Both the position numbers and the translations under genes were made by a program. From the NCBI RefSeq assembly GCF_020687805.1, contig NZ_JAJEWQ010000002.1, positions 251,300-315,299 of the forward strand: 64,000 nt of DNA, given 5' to 3'. The DNA is from Planctobacterium marinum. Lineage in GTDB: Bacteria > Pseudomonadota > Gammaproteobacteria > Enterobacterales > Alteromonadaceae. This document shows positions 1-8,926 of this stretch, one piece after another; the first letter of the stretch is position 1, and each line of letters begins with the position of its first letter. The notes under the pieces are model-generated. The model was not told the origin of the DNA, made no database searches, and saw nothing but the letters and a program-made list of their open reading frames with translations.

Positions 1-2
1 GG

Positions 3-2156
3 GTGGTGCCGGCTCAGCTTTTTGCCCGTCCTTTAACGTTACAACAAGGGCAGGAAATTAATCGCGACGAGATTCTTCAGGAACTGAGTTTACTTGGTTA
101 CAGGCAGGTCAGCCAGATCCGGCAGCCCGGAGAATACACGCTGCAAGGTGGTGAACTTCGGGTTTTTCGTCGGGCATTTGCGTTTGCCGATGGCTTTGAG
201 TCCGCACGACAATTGCGCCTGAAACTGCAAAATGACCGGCTGGTGAGTATTTATGACAACGCTGTTACCAGCCAGGTCAATGAGGCAAGGCTGGAGCCCA
301 TGATGGTGACCCGGATCATTACTCAGAGCAGAGAAGACAGGATCTTGTTAACGCTGGAAGATATCCCTACCTCGTTAATTGAAACGCTGATCATGACTGA
401 AGATCGCGATTTTTATCATCATCACGGGGTGGCACCACTTGCAATTTTACGGGCACTGGTAGCGAATATTAAGGCCGGACGCACGGTACAGGGTGGCTCA
501 ACGTTAACTCAGCAGTTGGCAAAAAACCTGTTTCTTACCCGTGAACGCAGCCTGATACGCAAAATTAACGAAGCCATCATGGCTGTGATCATTGATTTGC
601 GTTACAGCAAAGATGAAATTATCGAAACCTATCTGAACGAAGTATTCCTCGGGCAAAGAGGGGATCTGGCTATTCACGGTTTTGGCCTGGCCAGTTATTA
701 CTACTTTAATCGTCCTCTGGAAGAACTGAATCTGGCCGAGCAGGCGACGTTGGTGGGTATGGTCAAAGGCCCGTCTGCCTACAATCCTTTTCGCCATCCG
801 CAAAATACCCGCAAGCGTCGCGATGTGGTTCTACGCACGTTATTTGAGCAGGACATTATCGACAAAGAAATGTATACCGACGCGGTGGAAAGTCCGTTAA
901 ATGCGGTGGACAAGGGGATTTTGAGTCAACACAAATACCCGGCTTTTATGCAACAAGTTAATCGCGAGTTGCGTCAGGTGTTACCGGCCAAGGATTTACG
1001 GGAGTCTGGCATTAAGATTTTCAGTACCCTTGACCCACATATTCAACGGGCGGCGGAGCAGGCCACTGAAAAAACTTTAACAGCCCTTCAGAGCAGCCGG
1101 GATACGGTGGCGCTCAATGCGGCCATCATCGCATCTGACTTTCGCACCGGTGGTATTCGTGCGTTAGTAGGGGGCAAAGAATTTGATTATCAGGGGTTTA
1201 ACCGGGTGCTGGATGCCAGAAGACCTGTGGGGTCACTGATCAAGCCGGCGGTGTATCTGACTGCCCTGGAGCAGCCCGCTGTCTATACCCTGGCAACGCC
1301 GATAGAAGATAAGCCCATCAGGCTTAAAAGTAGTTATGGCAAGTATTGGGAGCCGCAAAATGTGGATAAACAATTTCGCGGCAGTGTCCCCCTGTTAACG
1401 GCATTATCGCATTCACTGAATGTGCCTACAGTAAAACTGGGCATGACGCTGGGGTTGGAAAACGTTGCTGACACCATAGAACGCCTGGGTGTTAAAGAAA
1501 AGTTTGATACTTATCCCGCCATGACACTGGGAGCACTGAACCTGTCACCCAGGCAGGTTAATCAGATGTACCAAACCATTGCTAACGTGGGAATTCGCCA
1601 GGAGCTGCATTCCATATCCGCGATTTCCACTCATGATGATATTCCGATTTGGTATCGCATGAATGTCCCGGAACAGCGGGTAGACAAAGCGGCGGCCTAC
1701 CTGGTGAATTACGCGCTGCATAAAGTTACCCGGGAAGGCACGGGTAAACGTCTGAAGCAGGTATTTCCCCGGGTAAATTTTGCCGGCAAAACCGGCACTA
1801 CTGACGATTATCGGGACAGCTGGTTTAGTGGTATGGACAATCAACTGGCCACGACGATATGGGTGGGCAACGACGACAACCTGGAAACCGGATTAACCGG
1901 TTCGGCCGGTGCCATGTCAATTTTCATCAACATGCAGCGGGATATTTATCCGAAATCCTTTAACCAGGCGTTTCCGGAAGGCATTGGTATTGCCCATTTT
2001 GCGCCTGAAGATGGCAGCCGCAAAGTCCCTGGTTGTGCCAACGGTTTAAGTGTCCCGGCCTATCTACCGGCATTGCCAGGTGCCACTACCTGTGATGGAA
2101 AACCACCACAGGAAACAAAAGAAAAGTCGCTGTGGGAACGCCTTTTTGGCAGTTAA
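3..2156 (+). CDS. mrcB: Penicillin-binding protein 1B (bifunctional glycosyltransferase/transpeptidase), 5'-truncated
   Basis: Class A PBP that polymerises lipid II and cross-links peptidoglycan at the outer face of the inner membrane. The reading frame is open at the left edge, so the cytoplasmic tail and membrane anchor are missing; 717 residues remain of the roughly 770-850 usual for PBP1B. An N-terminal UB2H-like region (about 1-90) is followed by a GT51 domain with the catalytic glutamate in TEDRDFY (E133) and the QGGSTLTQQLAKN motif (163-175). The transpeptidase domain carries all three active-site motifs: SLIK (S411-K414), SLN (S471-N473) and KTGT (K596). A short basic tail ends the protein. 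It is the first gene of an mrcB-hemL-clc-erpA order known from other gammaproteobacteria. Family assignment is firm; the true start lies outside the window. Confidence 0.96.
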   Translation: MVPAQLFARPLTLQQGQEINRDEILQELSLLGYRQVSQIRQPGEYTLQGGELRVFRRAFAFADGFESARQLRLKLQNDRLVSIYDNAVTSQVNEARLEPMMVTRIITQSREDRILLTLEDIPTSLIETLIMTEDRDFYHHHGVAPLAILRALVANIKAGRTVQGGSTLTQQLAKNLFLTRERSLIRKINEAIMAVIIDLRYSKDEIIETYLNEVFLGQRGDLAIHGFGLASYYYFNRPLEELNLAEQATLVGMVKGPSAYNPFRHPQNTRKRRDVVLRTLFEQDIIDKEMYTDAVESPLNAVDKGILSQHKYPAFMQQVNRELRQVLPAKDLRESGIKIFSTLDPHIQRAAEQATEKTLTALQSSRDTVALNAAIIASDFRTGGIRALVGGKEFDYQGFNRVLDARRPVGSLIKPAVYLTALEQPAVYTLATPIEDKPIRLKSSYGKYWEPQNVDKQFRGSVPLLTALSHSLNVPTVKLGMTLGLENVADTIERLGVKEKFDTYPAMTLGALNLSPRQVNQMYQTIANVGIRQELHSISAISTHDDIPIWYRMNVPEQRVDKAAAYLVNYALHKVTREGTGKRLKQVFPRVNFAGKTGTTDDYRDSWFSGMDNQLATTIWVGNDDNLETGLTGSAGAMSIFINMQRDIYPKSFNQAFPEGIGIAHFAPEDGSRKVPGCANGLSVPAYLPALPGATTCDGKPPQETKEKSLWERLFGS

Positions 2157-2191
2157 CCCGCAGCACGCAATGCGATGAAGGGATGTTATTG

Positions 2192-3274
2192 ATGTACAAA
2201 GGTATTTTACTCGGGCACCCGCTAATGGCGCAGTGCCACAAGTTTATCACCCGACACAAACCGTTAAATCACAAACAATGGTTACAGCGCATTGCGCAGG
2301 TACCGGAAATAGATCAGCAAATCGATTTTTATAACAGCGGGCCGACGATAACCTTGCTGGAAAATAAAATCGCTGAGCTGTTGGGAAAAGAGCGAGCCTT
2401 GTTTGTGCACAAAGGCATGGTGGGGCAAAATGCGGCGCTGTTGCAGTGGTCAGCAAACCTAAACCGCCATCGGATAGCAATACATCCCCAATCACACATC
2501 GCCGTGGACGAAAGCGACGCCTATGACAAGTTGCTGAATCTTGAGGTGTGGATGTTCGGCGAGCCGCATTGTGCCATTACCGACAATGACATTGCGCGGT
2601 TGCCCGAAGATCTGGCGGCTATCGTGCTGGAACTTCCTACCCGGCGCGCCGGGTTTCGCCTGCCGCAGTGGCAAACACTGGAATATTTACAACAATTTGC
2701 GAAAACCCGCGGGATACCGATACACATTGACGGAGCCAGATTATTGGAAGCCGCCTGTTACTGGCAAAAACCCTACGCGGATGTGGCGGGTATTGGTAAT
2801 TCTGTCTATGTCTCCTTGTACAAAACATTAGGGGCAGCAGCAGGCGGAGTCGTTGCTGGTGAAACTGAATTTATTGAACAGCTTATTCCCTGGCGCAGTC
2901 GCATGGGGGGCGATCTGTTTACTGCATTTCCTTATGTTTTGAGCGCACTGTGGGGGCTGCGGCACTATCTGCCGAGAATTCCGGAATTCCATCAACGGGC
3001 CTATGCATTGGCACAAGCGATTCAGCATCGATTTGGCGATGAGGCCTTGCCTTTTCCAGTGCAATGCAACGGCTTTTTGGTGCAGTTGCCGGTCAGTGCT
3101 CAGGTGCTGGAACGACGGGCGCTGAAACTCGCTGAAGAAAAAGGTATCTGGCTATTCGACCGAATATTGCCCCAGGGGGAACAGAGCTGCCGTTTTGAAA
3201 TTCAGGCAGGCGATGCGCTGGATGATTGGCAAGATGCTGACCTGGTGGATTTACTGGAACAACTCAGCCGCTGA
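2192..3274 (+). CDS. Threonine aldolase / beta-eliminating lyase family PLP enzyme
   Basis: Fold-type I PLP enzyme of the beta-eliminating lyase family, probably cleaving a beta-hydroxy amino acid such as L-threonine to glycine and an aldehyde. Visible signatures are HIDGARL near the cofactor aspartate and SLYKTLGAAAGG, whose lysine (K211 from this start) would carry PLP. The open frame reaches back to 2132, inside mrcB, but the ATG at 2192 has an AAGGG element about nine bases upstream and removes an unlikely N-terminus, so I chose it; ATG 2183 is also possible. The gene follows mrcB by 35 bases on the same strand and may be co-transcribed. The family is clear; the exact substrate is not, because aldolases and related lyases look alike at this level. 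Confidence 0.85.
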   Translation: MYKGILLGHPLMAQCHKFITRHKPLNHKQWLQRIAQVPEIDQQIDFYNSGPTITLLENKIAELLGKERALFVHKGMVGQNAALLQWSANLNRHRIAIHPQSHIAVDESDAYDKLLNLEVWMFGEPHCAITDNDIARLPEDLAAIVLELPTRRAGFRLPQWQTLEYLQQFAKTRGIPIHIDGARLLEAACYWQKPYADVAGIGNSVYVSLYKTLGAAAGGVVAGETEFIEQLIPWRSRMGGDLFTAFPYVLSALWGLRHYLPRIPEFHQRAYALAQAIQHRFGDEALPFPVQCNGFLVQLPVSAQVLERRALKLAEEKGIWLFDRILPQGEQSCRFEIQAGDALDDWQDADLVDLLEQLSR

Positions 3275-3448
3275 TCGCTGTAATTATTGAGGCAGGTGTC
3301 TGTGAAGCAGTCAATGAGCTGAGGAGAGCTAGTTAACGAGGGCCTGAAATTGCTGAAAATGCCATTATTTAATTAGCTGGCTGATTTGGGTAATATTTTT
3401 TGAAATAGCTGCTATTCTCAATGAGGACTCATTATCGGGATAGAAAAA

Positions 3449-3895
3449 ATGACATCAGGAAAGACACCAGCACCCACGCCAACCCAAAAAGCCACTTACA
3501 CCTTTGCGCTTTCTCCGGGGTTGGAATTAACCATCACCTTTGTTGAAACTAAAAACGTTACGATGACGGTAATGAATGGGCCGACCATTACTAACGCCGG
3601 GTTTAAAGTCCCTGAACCCACCACCGATAGTAACGGTTATCCGCAAATCAGTTTTGGATCATCGACCTCCAAAACCAGTACCTTTCCGGCATTGGAGTTA
3701 GAAATTGCCTGTGTTTCCGGTAAACCCTCGCACTGGCTGCAAACGGAACTCAAGGTCAAAAATGGCTTTACCACTGGCTCGGAACCTGAGTACGGGCAGG
3801 TGACTATTGGCATTATACCTGGGCAAAAAAGCTGGGCTTATCTGGAAAATGAAAAAAAAACGCAACTGGATCACCACGCAATCCGGTACGCCTGA
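3449..3895 (+). CDS. N-terminal part of a frameshifted CX5R phosphatase-like protein
   Basis: Unrecognised 148-residue reading frame, rich in Thr/Ser/Pro at the start (TPAPTPTQ), with no signal peptide. Its sequence is protein-like up to about residue 137 and then becomes unconvincing (QLDHHAIRYA, stop) exactly after a run of nine A at 3852-3860. Removing one A would join it to the frame that continues to 4817 and give one protein of about 455 residues, reading ENEKKRNWITTQSG across the joint. I therefore read this as the first half of one gene broken by slippage in the A run, or expressed through transcriptional or ribosomal slippage, or a base-calling error. The N-terminal region itself shows no known domain. 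A weak GGGA purine stretch precedes the ATG. Confidence 0.6.
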   Translation: MTSGKTPAPTPTQKATYTFALSPGLELTITFVETKNVTMTVMNGPTITNAGFKVPEPTTDSNGYPQISFGSSTSKTSTFPALELEIACVSGKPSHWLQTELKVKNGFTTGSEPEYGQVTIGIIPGQKSWAYLENEKKTQLDHHAIRYA

Positions 3896-4817
3896 TTTTT
3901 TTGCTATCAGCCCACCGCAAAAATCAGCGGGTGTCCTGCATCAGTACCAGGAGCTCAACCCAGATATCGTCAGCCTGCTGGATGTTGTAACACCAAAACC
4001 CACCAGTAAGATAACCAGTCCGGCGAAAAACTTTCTGTTCCGCGGTAATGAACCATTGACTGCACCCACGACACCTGATGGACCGCAAACCGTGGATTTT
4101 GAAGGGTTACACACTATTATGAGTAAGCGCTATAAGGACGCAACAGGCGACACATTTCCGGTCAGCAGATCAGATTATCTGTTTCATGATGTCTGTCTGA
4201 GAGATCCTAGTCGCGATAACCACCAGGAAACCCACGCTTTTGATCCTAACAAAGCCACCCCAACAGAACCCACACTCACAACGCTCACTAATGGCACCTA
4301 TGAACCCGATATGTGGTTAACCTCCGCCAGCGCACCCAATGGCGCGAAAATGTGTTGGTGGCCAATTGAGCCGTCGGGAAGCCCTTATAACAGCAGCAAT
4401 TTCCTCTTCTATCTGGACCAGTGGGCCGGAGAAACATTACACACCTTATTGAACACGGCTCACACTACCCCGCATGTGTATTACATTCACTGCGCCAACG
4501 GCCATGACCGCACCGGCCTGGTGGCTTATTCGTATTTTATTGCCCGTGGCGAGCCGCAACCCAATGCCTATATATTAGGCTCTACAGTGTGTGTGTCAGA
4601 TGAAAACCCAGCCAACTGCATCGCGCTAACGTCAGACCTGACACCGGAATCCGGCAGTCCTAAATCAAAAACCAAAACCCGGATCTTACCAGGTGGTGGT
4701 GCCGGCTCATACTTTGACACCATCGCCAATCTTGGCTCAGGTGGAAATCTGTCCTGGGGCACTAATGATTACGTGGACAAATCACCCTATGGCGTTTTTA
4801 AAGATTCTGATTTTTAA
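3807..4817 (+). CDS. Cys-based (CX5R) phosphatase-like protein, C-terminal part of frameshifted gene
   Basis: The frame contains HCANGHDRTG, a textbook P-loop of Cys-dependent protein tyrosine or dual-specificity phosphatases (Cys229 and Arg235 in the frame counted from 3807), followed by helix-like residues (LVAYSYF). Upstream are FRGNEPL and a long Pro/Thr-rich stretch; the tail is Gly/Ser-rich. No signal peptide is visible. The ATG at 3807 is probably not a real start: it lies inside the preceding frame and its first 17 codons make poor protein, whereas the sequence after the A9 run (NWITTQSGTPDFF) continues naturally from the upstream frame. Family knowledge supports a thiol-phosphate mechanism; substrate (protein, inositol phosphate or lipid) cannot be told. 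The gene stands alone between two non-coding stretches. Confidence 0.65.
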   Translation: MALYLGKKAGLIWKMKKKRNWITTQSGTPDFFAISPPQKSAGVLHQYQELNPDIVSLLDVVTPKPTSKITSPAKNFLFRGNEPLTAPTTPDGPQTVDFEGLHTIMSKRYKDATGDTFPVSRSDYLFHDVCLRDPSRDNHQETHAFDPNKATPTEPTLTTLTNGTYEPDMWLTSASAPNGAKMCWWPIEPSGSPYNSSNFLFYLDQWAGETLHTLLNTAHTTPHVYYIHCANGHDRTGLVAYSYFIARGEPQPNAYILGSTVCVSDENPANCIALTSDLTPESGSPKSKTKTRILPGGGAGSYFDTIANLGSGGNLSWGTNDYVDKSPYGVFKDSDF

Positions 4818-5349
4818 AAATATGCAGAGCCTCTGAGGAGGCGCTTCTTACCGGGTAATTGTGCATCTAAATCAAGATTGCACCGCGTTGCTGTGATTGC
4901 TATACGTTGCATTTAGTGTTTGAAGTGGAATGCGGCGGCTTTGGTGTTGCGTTGCTCACACCTGAACAGAGCGTTACTCTCAATGACTATTTCCATGGAA
5001 GTCCGGACACCCTGGATACATTTGTCAAACAACTCACCGCTGTATATTCGAAGTTCTTTGGTATCTGGCCCTTTCGCGAGATAAGCCGAAAGGGCAGGTA
5101 AAAGCAGAAGATTGGCAACAGGGATTGTTGCCCAAGTCGATGGAAGTGCATGGACGCACTATCATCGACGGTCTTCTGGTTCTGCGCTTGAGACTTATGT
5201 TGTCTCGCGTCAGGGCCAACGGGGGGTGAAGGGGATCTCCCCTTCGAAGGCGCTACATCAGTACACTGAACCTAATTTCAGAAACGTTATTAAAATCACC
5301 CGAGTTACGACCGCAATAGCAGGACCGTTTCTAAAACCACCACTGCAAT
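4818..5349. other. 532-base gap with possible decayed coding sequence and a small hairpin
   Basis: No convincing complete gene. Two adjoining frames look faintly protein-like: 4907-5040 in one frame and 5041-5229 in the next, the second containing KAEDWQQGLLPKSMEVHGRT and ending at a TGA, but lacking a start codon. They could be the two halves of a decayed gene of about 106 codons, which I do not recognise. At 5228-5245 there is a perfect 7-bp hairpin (GAAGGGG, loop ATCT, CCCCTTC) without a T tract. A weak GCCTC/GAGGC hairpin at 4829-4842 just after the phosphatase gene could serve as its terminator. Confidence 0.3.
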
Positions 5350-6243
5350 CTAGTCTTGTTTTTCTTTATTCAGCCTGGAATCAATATACCTTTGGAAATC
5401 CGGTTTTTCGGTGCAGCGCAATGTACCGCCTAACAATCCCGACAATATGCCGACGGTTTTCCCTGTTGTGCCGCTGCAATCTATGTTTTTAGTAGGTCGT
5501 TTGTTTGGATCTTCTTCCACCAGGTTATATCCCTGGGTTTGTTGCTGGTAAAAAGTCTGGTCGCGGTTTCGCACGGCATCATTGCTCATCGCCTGCATTT
5601 CCTGTTCAGCTATTTGACCCAGGTGTGAACTCAGTGCCTGATTTAGACGCTGCAGACTGTTGGGCTCTGAATGGTTGAGCGCGTTTTTAGGAGGCAGGTT
5701 TTCCGGGGTAGCCGGTGAGGGCTGAGTATCGACTTCTGGTTCGTTTTGAGCAATCGCCTGCTCAGGTACATCGGTAATTTCAGTGCGCGCTATGGGTTCT
5801 TGTCTCAATTCTTGTGTGGATTCGACTGGTGTTTCGACGGCTGTTTCGGTTTCTTCTATTTCTGGCTCTGCCGGTAGGGCAGCCGGTAGAGGTGGATAAT
5901 ACAAGGTGGCCTGAATGGGAATGACTGGTGGCGCGGGTTGCAAAATTACCGGGGCTTGCATTGCGGAGAAATACAGGATGATAGCGCAAAAAATGCTGTG
6001 AAGTACCAACGAGCTAAACAGTGTTCGTTTCTGCTGGCTCAGTGTGAGACGAGGTGGCGGACTGTTTTGTTCGTCAATGGTCTGATGCACATCAATGGGG
6101 AGGTTTGCATCGGCAAATTCCACTTGCCCGATATCGAATACCGGATGCTGTTGATTGTCCCCGTACGCAATGTCACCGTCTAACCCTGTGAAGTCCGGTT
6201 CATTGGCGTCGGATGGAATATGATGGATGCTGATTGAATGCAA
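5350..6243 (-). CDS. TonB-like proline/glutamate-rich membrane protein of unknown function
   Basis: Unrecognised 297-residue protein. It has a cytoplasmic N-terminus of about 73 residues, a single membrane segment (about 74-95, SSLVLHSIFCAIILYF) and a long Pro/Glu/Thr-rich linker (about 97-190) of the kind that spans the periplasm in TonB or TolA. The C-terminal part contains a Gln-rich helix and two cysteines (NIDCSG and LRCTEK) that could form a disulfide. The canonical TonB C-terminal domain, with its YP-x-A-x6-G signature, is not visible, so I do not call it TonB. It is separated from hemL by an intrinsic terminator and must have its own promoter. Possible role: a periplasm-spanning scaffold or energy transducer; this is inference from architecture only. 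Confidence 0.6.
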   Translation of the reverse strand: MHSISIHHIPSDANEPDFTGLDGDIAYGDNQQHPVFDIGQVEFADANLPIDVHQTIDEQNSPPPRLTLSQQKRTLFSSLVLHSIFCAIILYFSAMQAPVILQPAPPVIPIQATLYYPPLPAALPAEPEIEETETAVETPVESTQELRQEPIARTEITDVPEQAIAQNEPEVDTQPSPATPENLPPKNALNHSEPNSLQRLNQALSSHLGQIAEQEMQAMSNDAVRNRDQTFYQQQTQGYNLVEEDPNKRPTKNIDCSGTTGKTVGILSGLLGGTLRCTEKPDFQRYIDSRLNKEKQD

Positions 6244-6330
6244 GTGACATCAGTTGCTAATTAAACTATGCAATAGAGGTCATTTTTTGGGGGAAGTTCA
6301 ATCCATTAATAAAATTGCTGTCAGTGCGAC

Positions 6331-6362
6331 AAAAAAATGGGCGGAGAATCCGCCCGTTTTTG
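6331..6362 (-). terminator. Intrinsic terminator downstream of hemL
   Basis: Stem GGGCGGA (6339-6345), loop GAA, TCCGCCC (6349-6355), a perfect 7-bp GC-rich stem. Read on the minus strand it is followed by seven T (the A run at 6331-6337). It begins nine bases after the hemL stop codon. A short T run on the other side makes weak action in the opposite direction possible. Confidence 0.9.
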
Positions 6363-6370
6363 TTTCCTGT

Positions 6371-7651
6371 TTACAGGCTTTCCAGTGCCGTGCGGGCCAC
6401 CTGAATGGTCTGGTCGATAATGGCTTCTGAATGCATACTGGACACAAATCCCGCCTCGTAGGAGGCCGGTGCCAAATACACGCCAAGTTCCAGCATTTTG
6501 TGGTAAAAGCGATTAAACTGCTCATTGTTGCAACTAATCGCTTGTTGGTAGTTCACCACCTTGTCGACATCAGTGAAAAACAAACCAAACATAGAGCCGG
6601 CATAATTAACTGTCATAGGCACGCCTAACTCTTTGGCCTGAGCCTGAATACCCAGTGCCAGCTTTTCGGTATTGGCAGCCAGGGTGTCGTACATGCCGGG
6701 TGCCTGAATAGCGTTCAGGGCCGCTAAACCTGCGCTCATGGCAATGGGGTTACCTGATAGTGTCCCTGCCTGATAAACCGGGCCACTGGGCGCCAGATGT
6801 TCCATGATATCTCGTTTGCCACCAAAGGCACCCACCGGCATACCTCCGCCGATAACTTTACCTAAACAGGTCAGATCTGGTTTGATCTGATAATGTGCCT
6901 GAGCACCGCCAAGGGCAACGCGAAAGCCGGTCATGACTTCATCAAAAATCAACAGGGCGCCATGCTTGTCGCAAATGCTGCGCAGGCCTTCAAGAAATCC
7001 TGGCACTGGTGGGATACAATTCATGTTTCCGGCAACCGGCTCAACAATGATACAGGCGATATCGTCACCGCACTGAGTGAAAGCCGCCTCAACACTGGCG
7101 AGGTTATTAAACTCTACTGTCAGGGTGTGTTGCGCCACACTGTCCGGTACACCGGGTGAGCTGGGCACTCCAAAGGTCAAAGCGCCTGAGCCAGCTTTAA
7201 CCAGCAGGCTGTCTGAATGGCCGTGATAACAACCTTCAAATTTCAGAATTTTGTTTTTGCCGGTATAACCGCGTGCCAGACGGATGGCACTCATGGTGGC
7301 TTCCGTCCCGGAGTTTACCATGCGGGACATCTCCATACTGGGCACCAGACGGCTGATGAGTTCGGCCATTTGCACTTCCAGTTCGGTGGGAGCACCGAAG
7401 CTCAGACCGTTCTCGATCGCTTTTGCCACCGCGTTTCTGATGGCTTCATTGTTGTGGCCCAGAACCATTGGCCCCCAGGACAAGACATAGTCGATGTATT
7501 GTTTACCGTCTGCATCGTACAGGTAAGGACCGTCGGCTTTTGCAATGAAGGGCGGAGTACCTCCAACGGCTTTAAAGGCGCGAACCGGGCTGTTTACGCC
7601 ACCCGGGATATGTTGTTTTGCCTGGGAAAAAAGTTGTTCAGATTTTTGCAT
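6371..7651 (-). CDS. hemL: Glutamate-1-semialdehyde 2,1-aminomutase
   Basis: Cytosolic PLP enzyme that converts glutamate-1-semialdehyde to 5-aminolevulinate, the committed precursor of haem, in the C5 pathway. The 426-residue length is that of the family. The cofactor lysine is K265 in [18 protein letters not shown], at the same position as in E. coli HemL; the N-terminal [11 protein letters not shown] and the [10 protein letters not shown] motif are also typical. It lies 53 bases downstream of pyrB on the same strand and is probably co-transcribed with it, ending at the strong terminator that follows. In E. coli hemL sits between mrcB/fhu and clcA, so its position here between mrcB and clc matches an old arrangement. 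Confidence 0.98.
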   Translation of the reverse strand: MQKSEQLFSQAKQHIPGGVNSPVRAFKAVGGTPPFIAKADGPYLYDADGKQYIDYVLSWGPMVLGHNNEAIRNAVAKAIENGLSFGAPTELEVQMAELISRLVPSMEMSRMVNSGTEATMSAIRLARGYTGKNKILKFEGCYHGHSDSLLVKAGSGALTFGVPSSPGVPDSVAQHTLTVEFNNLASVEAAFTQCGDDIACIIVEPVAGNMNCIPPVPGFLEGLRSICDKHGALLIFDEVMTGFRVALGGAQAHYQIKPDLTCLGKVIGGGMPVGAFGGKRDIMEHLAPSGPVYQAGTLSGNPIAMSAGLAALNAIQAPGMYDTLAANTEKLALGIQAQAKELGVPMTVNYAGSMFGLFFTDVDKVVNYQQAISCNNEQFNRFYHKMLELGVYLAPASYEAGFVSSMHSEAIIDQTIQVARTALESL

Positions 7652-7704
7652 TACTGCTTTGCTCTCTTGTCTTTTTTTCGATTAGTTAAACAGGTTCGGG
7701 GCGG

Positions 7705-8715
7705 TTATTTGCTGTGATAGTGCCAGGGAACGGCCCGTTCATAGTCTCTCACTTTGTTTTCAACACCCAATGCCAGGGCGAACAGGGCCATTCTGACCAA
7801 AACCCCATTGTCGGTCTGACGGAATATGGCTAAATTCGGATTTTGGTTCAGATCATTATCCAGTTCATTGGCGTCAGCACGAGAATCGCGCGGTAATGGG
7901 TGCATTATCACGGTTTTAGACTGGAAGTGTTGGGTGTAAATCGCCTGATTCAGGCGAAACTTACCCCGATATTTGTTGGCCTCTTCTTTGGATGGGAAGC
8001 GCTCCTCCTGCACCCGGGTTTGATAGCAGATATCGGCATCAAATTGGCCATCCAGGGTGTTTTGCACCTTAAACCGATGACCGGCGTTGCTGATGGTGTC
8101 CAGAATATAATCAGGCATACTCAGCTCTTCAGGTGAAATAAAGGTAAAGCGCACATCGTTAAACAAACACAAGAGTTTGGCCAGAGAGTGCACTGTGCGA
8201 CCAAATTTAAGATCTCCCACCATGGCAATGTGCAGGCCATCAATACCACGCTGATGAAAGGCCAGCTCTTTTTTAATGGTATACAAATCTAACAGGGCCT
8301 GGGTAGGGTGCTCGTTGGGACCATCACCACCGTTGATACAGGGGACCCGACTACCTTTGGAAAACTCTTCCACTGATCCTGCGTCAGGATGACGCATGGC
8401 AATGACATCGGAATAGCCACTGAGTACTCTGGCGGTGTCATACAAGGATTCGCCCTTCGCCAGGGCCGAGTTACCCACCCCCACGGTTTCACGCACTTTA
8501 CCGCCTAACAAATTAAAGGCTGTACCAAAGCTGACCCGTGTTCGGGTACTGGGCTCAAAAAACAGGTTTCCTAAAATGGCACCATCTAATACCGTAGTGC
8601 GCTTTTCCCTGCGGGTATAGACTTCCATGGAGTCCGCAACCTGAAAAATTTGACGAATGGCATCGATATCAAATTGATTTACAGACAAGATATGTTGTCC
8701 TAAAAAACGACTCAT
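7705..8715 (-). CDS. pyrB: Aspartate carbamoyltransferase catalytic subunit
   Basis: Catalyses carbamoyl phosphate plus L-aspartate to N-carbamoyl-aspartate, the first committed step of pyrimidine synthesis. Carbamoyl-phosphate-binding FEPSTRTR, the ALAKGESL loop that supplies Ser and Lys from the neighbouring subunit, HPTQALLDLYT and MHPLPRDSRADAN are all present. The frame extends to 8772, but the ATG at 8715 (MSRFLGQHILSV) aligns with family N-termini, so I chose it, giving 336 residues. This is longer than the 311 of the E. coli protein because of an insertion near VRFTFISPEEL and a C-terminal extension (RDYERAVPWHYHSK). No pyrI regulatory-subunit gene is adjacent, so allosteric control by PyrI is not indicated here. 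Confidence 0.96.
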   Translation of the reverse strand: MSRFLGQHILSVNQFDIDAIRQIFQVADSMEVYTRREKRTTVLDGAILGNLFFEPSTRTRVSFGTAFNLLGGKVRETVGVGNSALAKGESLYDTARVLSGYSDVIAMRHPDAGSVEEFSKGSRVPCINGGDGPNEHPTQALLDLYTIKKELAFHQRGIDGLHIAMVGDLKFGRTVHSLAKLLCLFNDVRFTFISPEELSMPDYILDTISNAGHRFKVQNTLDGQFDADICYQTRVQEERFPSKEEANKYRGKFRLNQAIYTQHFQSKTVIMHPLPRDSRADANELDNDLNQNPNLAIFRQTDNGVLVRMALFALALGVENKVRDYERAVPWHYHSK

Positions 8716-8877
8716 GGTGATTTGACCCTGCTGATGAATTAAACCTGTGTATTGTCCTTCGGTTGCCAGCAAAAAGAAAGTCGAAGTATGGGTTTATCCT
8801 GATTTATCGCAGATAACACGGGTTTTATGTTGTGTCACTTTGGTGGTGGGGGAGGGATACAGAGTTGTCTGGTATTG

Positions 8878-8906
8878 AAAAGAAAGGGCAACTGTTACAG
8901 TTGCCC
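8878..8906 (-). terminator. Intrinsic terminator of the chemotaxis receptor gene
   Basis: Perfect 9-bp stem GGGCAACTG (8886-8894), loop TTA, CAGTTGCCC (8898-8906). On the minus strand it is followed by a T-rich stretch (complement of AAAAGAAA at 8878-8885). It lies 20 bases past the stop codon of the receptor gene. Confidence 0.88.
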
Positions 8907-8926
8907 CTGGGTTTTTAGGGTATTGC

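Noticed and set aside
5112-5492. Plus-strand open frame of 126 codons reaching into the TonB-like gene
   Set aside because: Its 3' half is antisense to the better supported minus-strand gene, and its 5' half competes with another, more protein-like frame in a probably decayed stretch.
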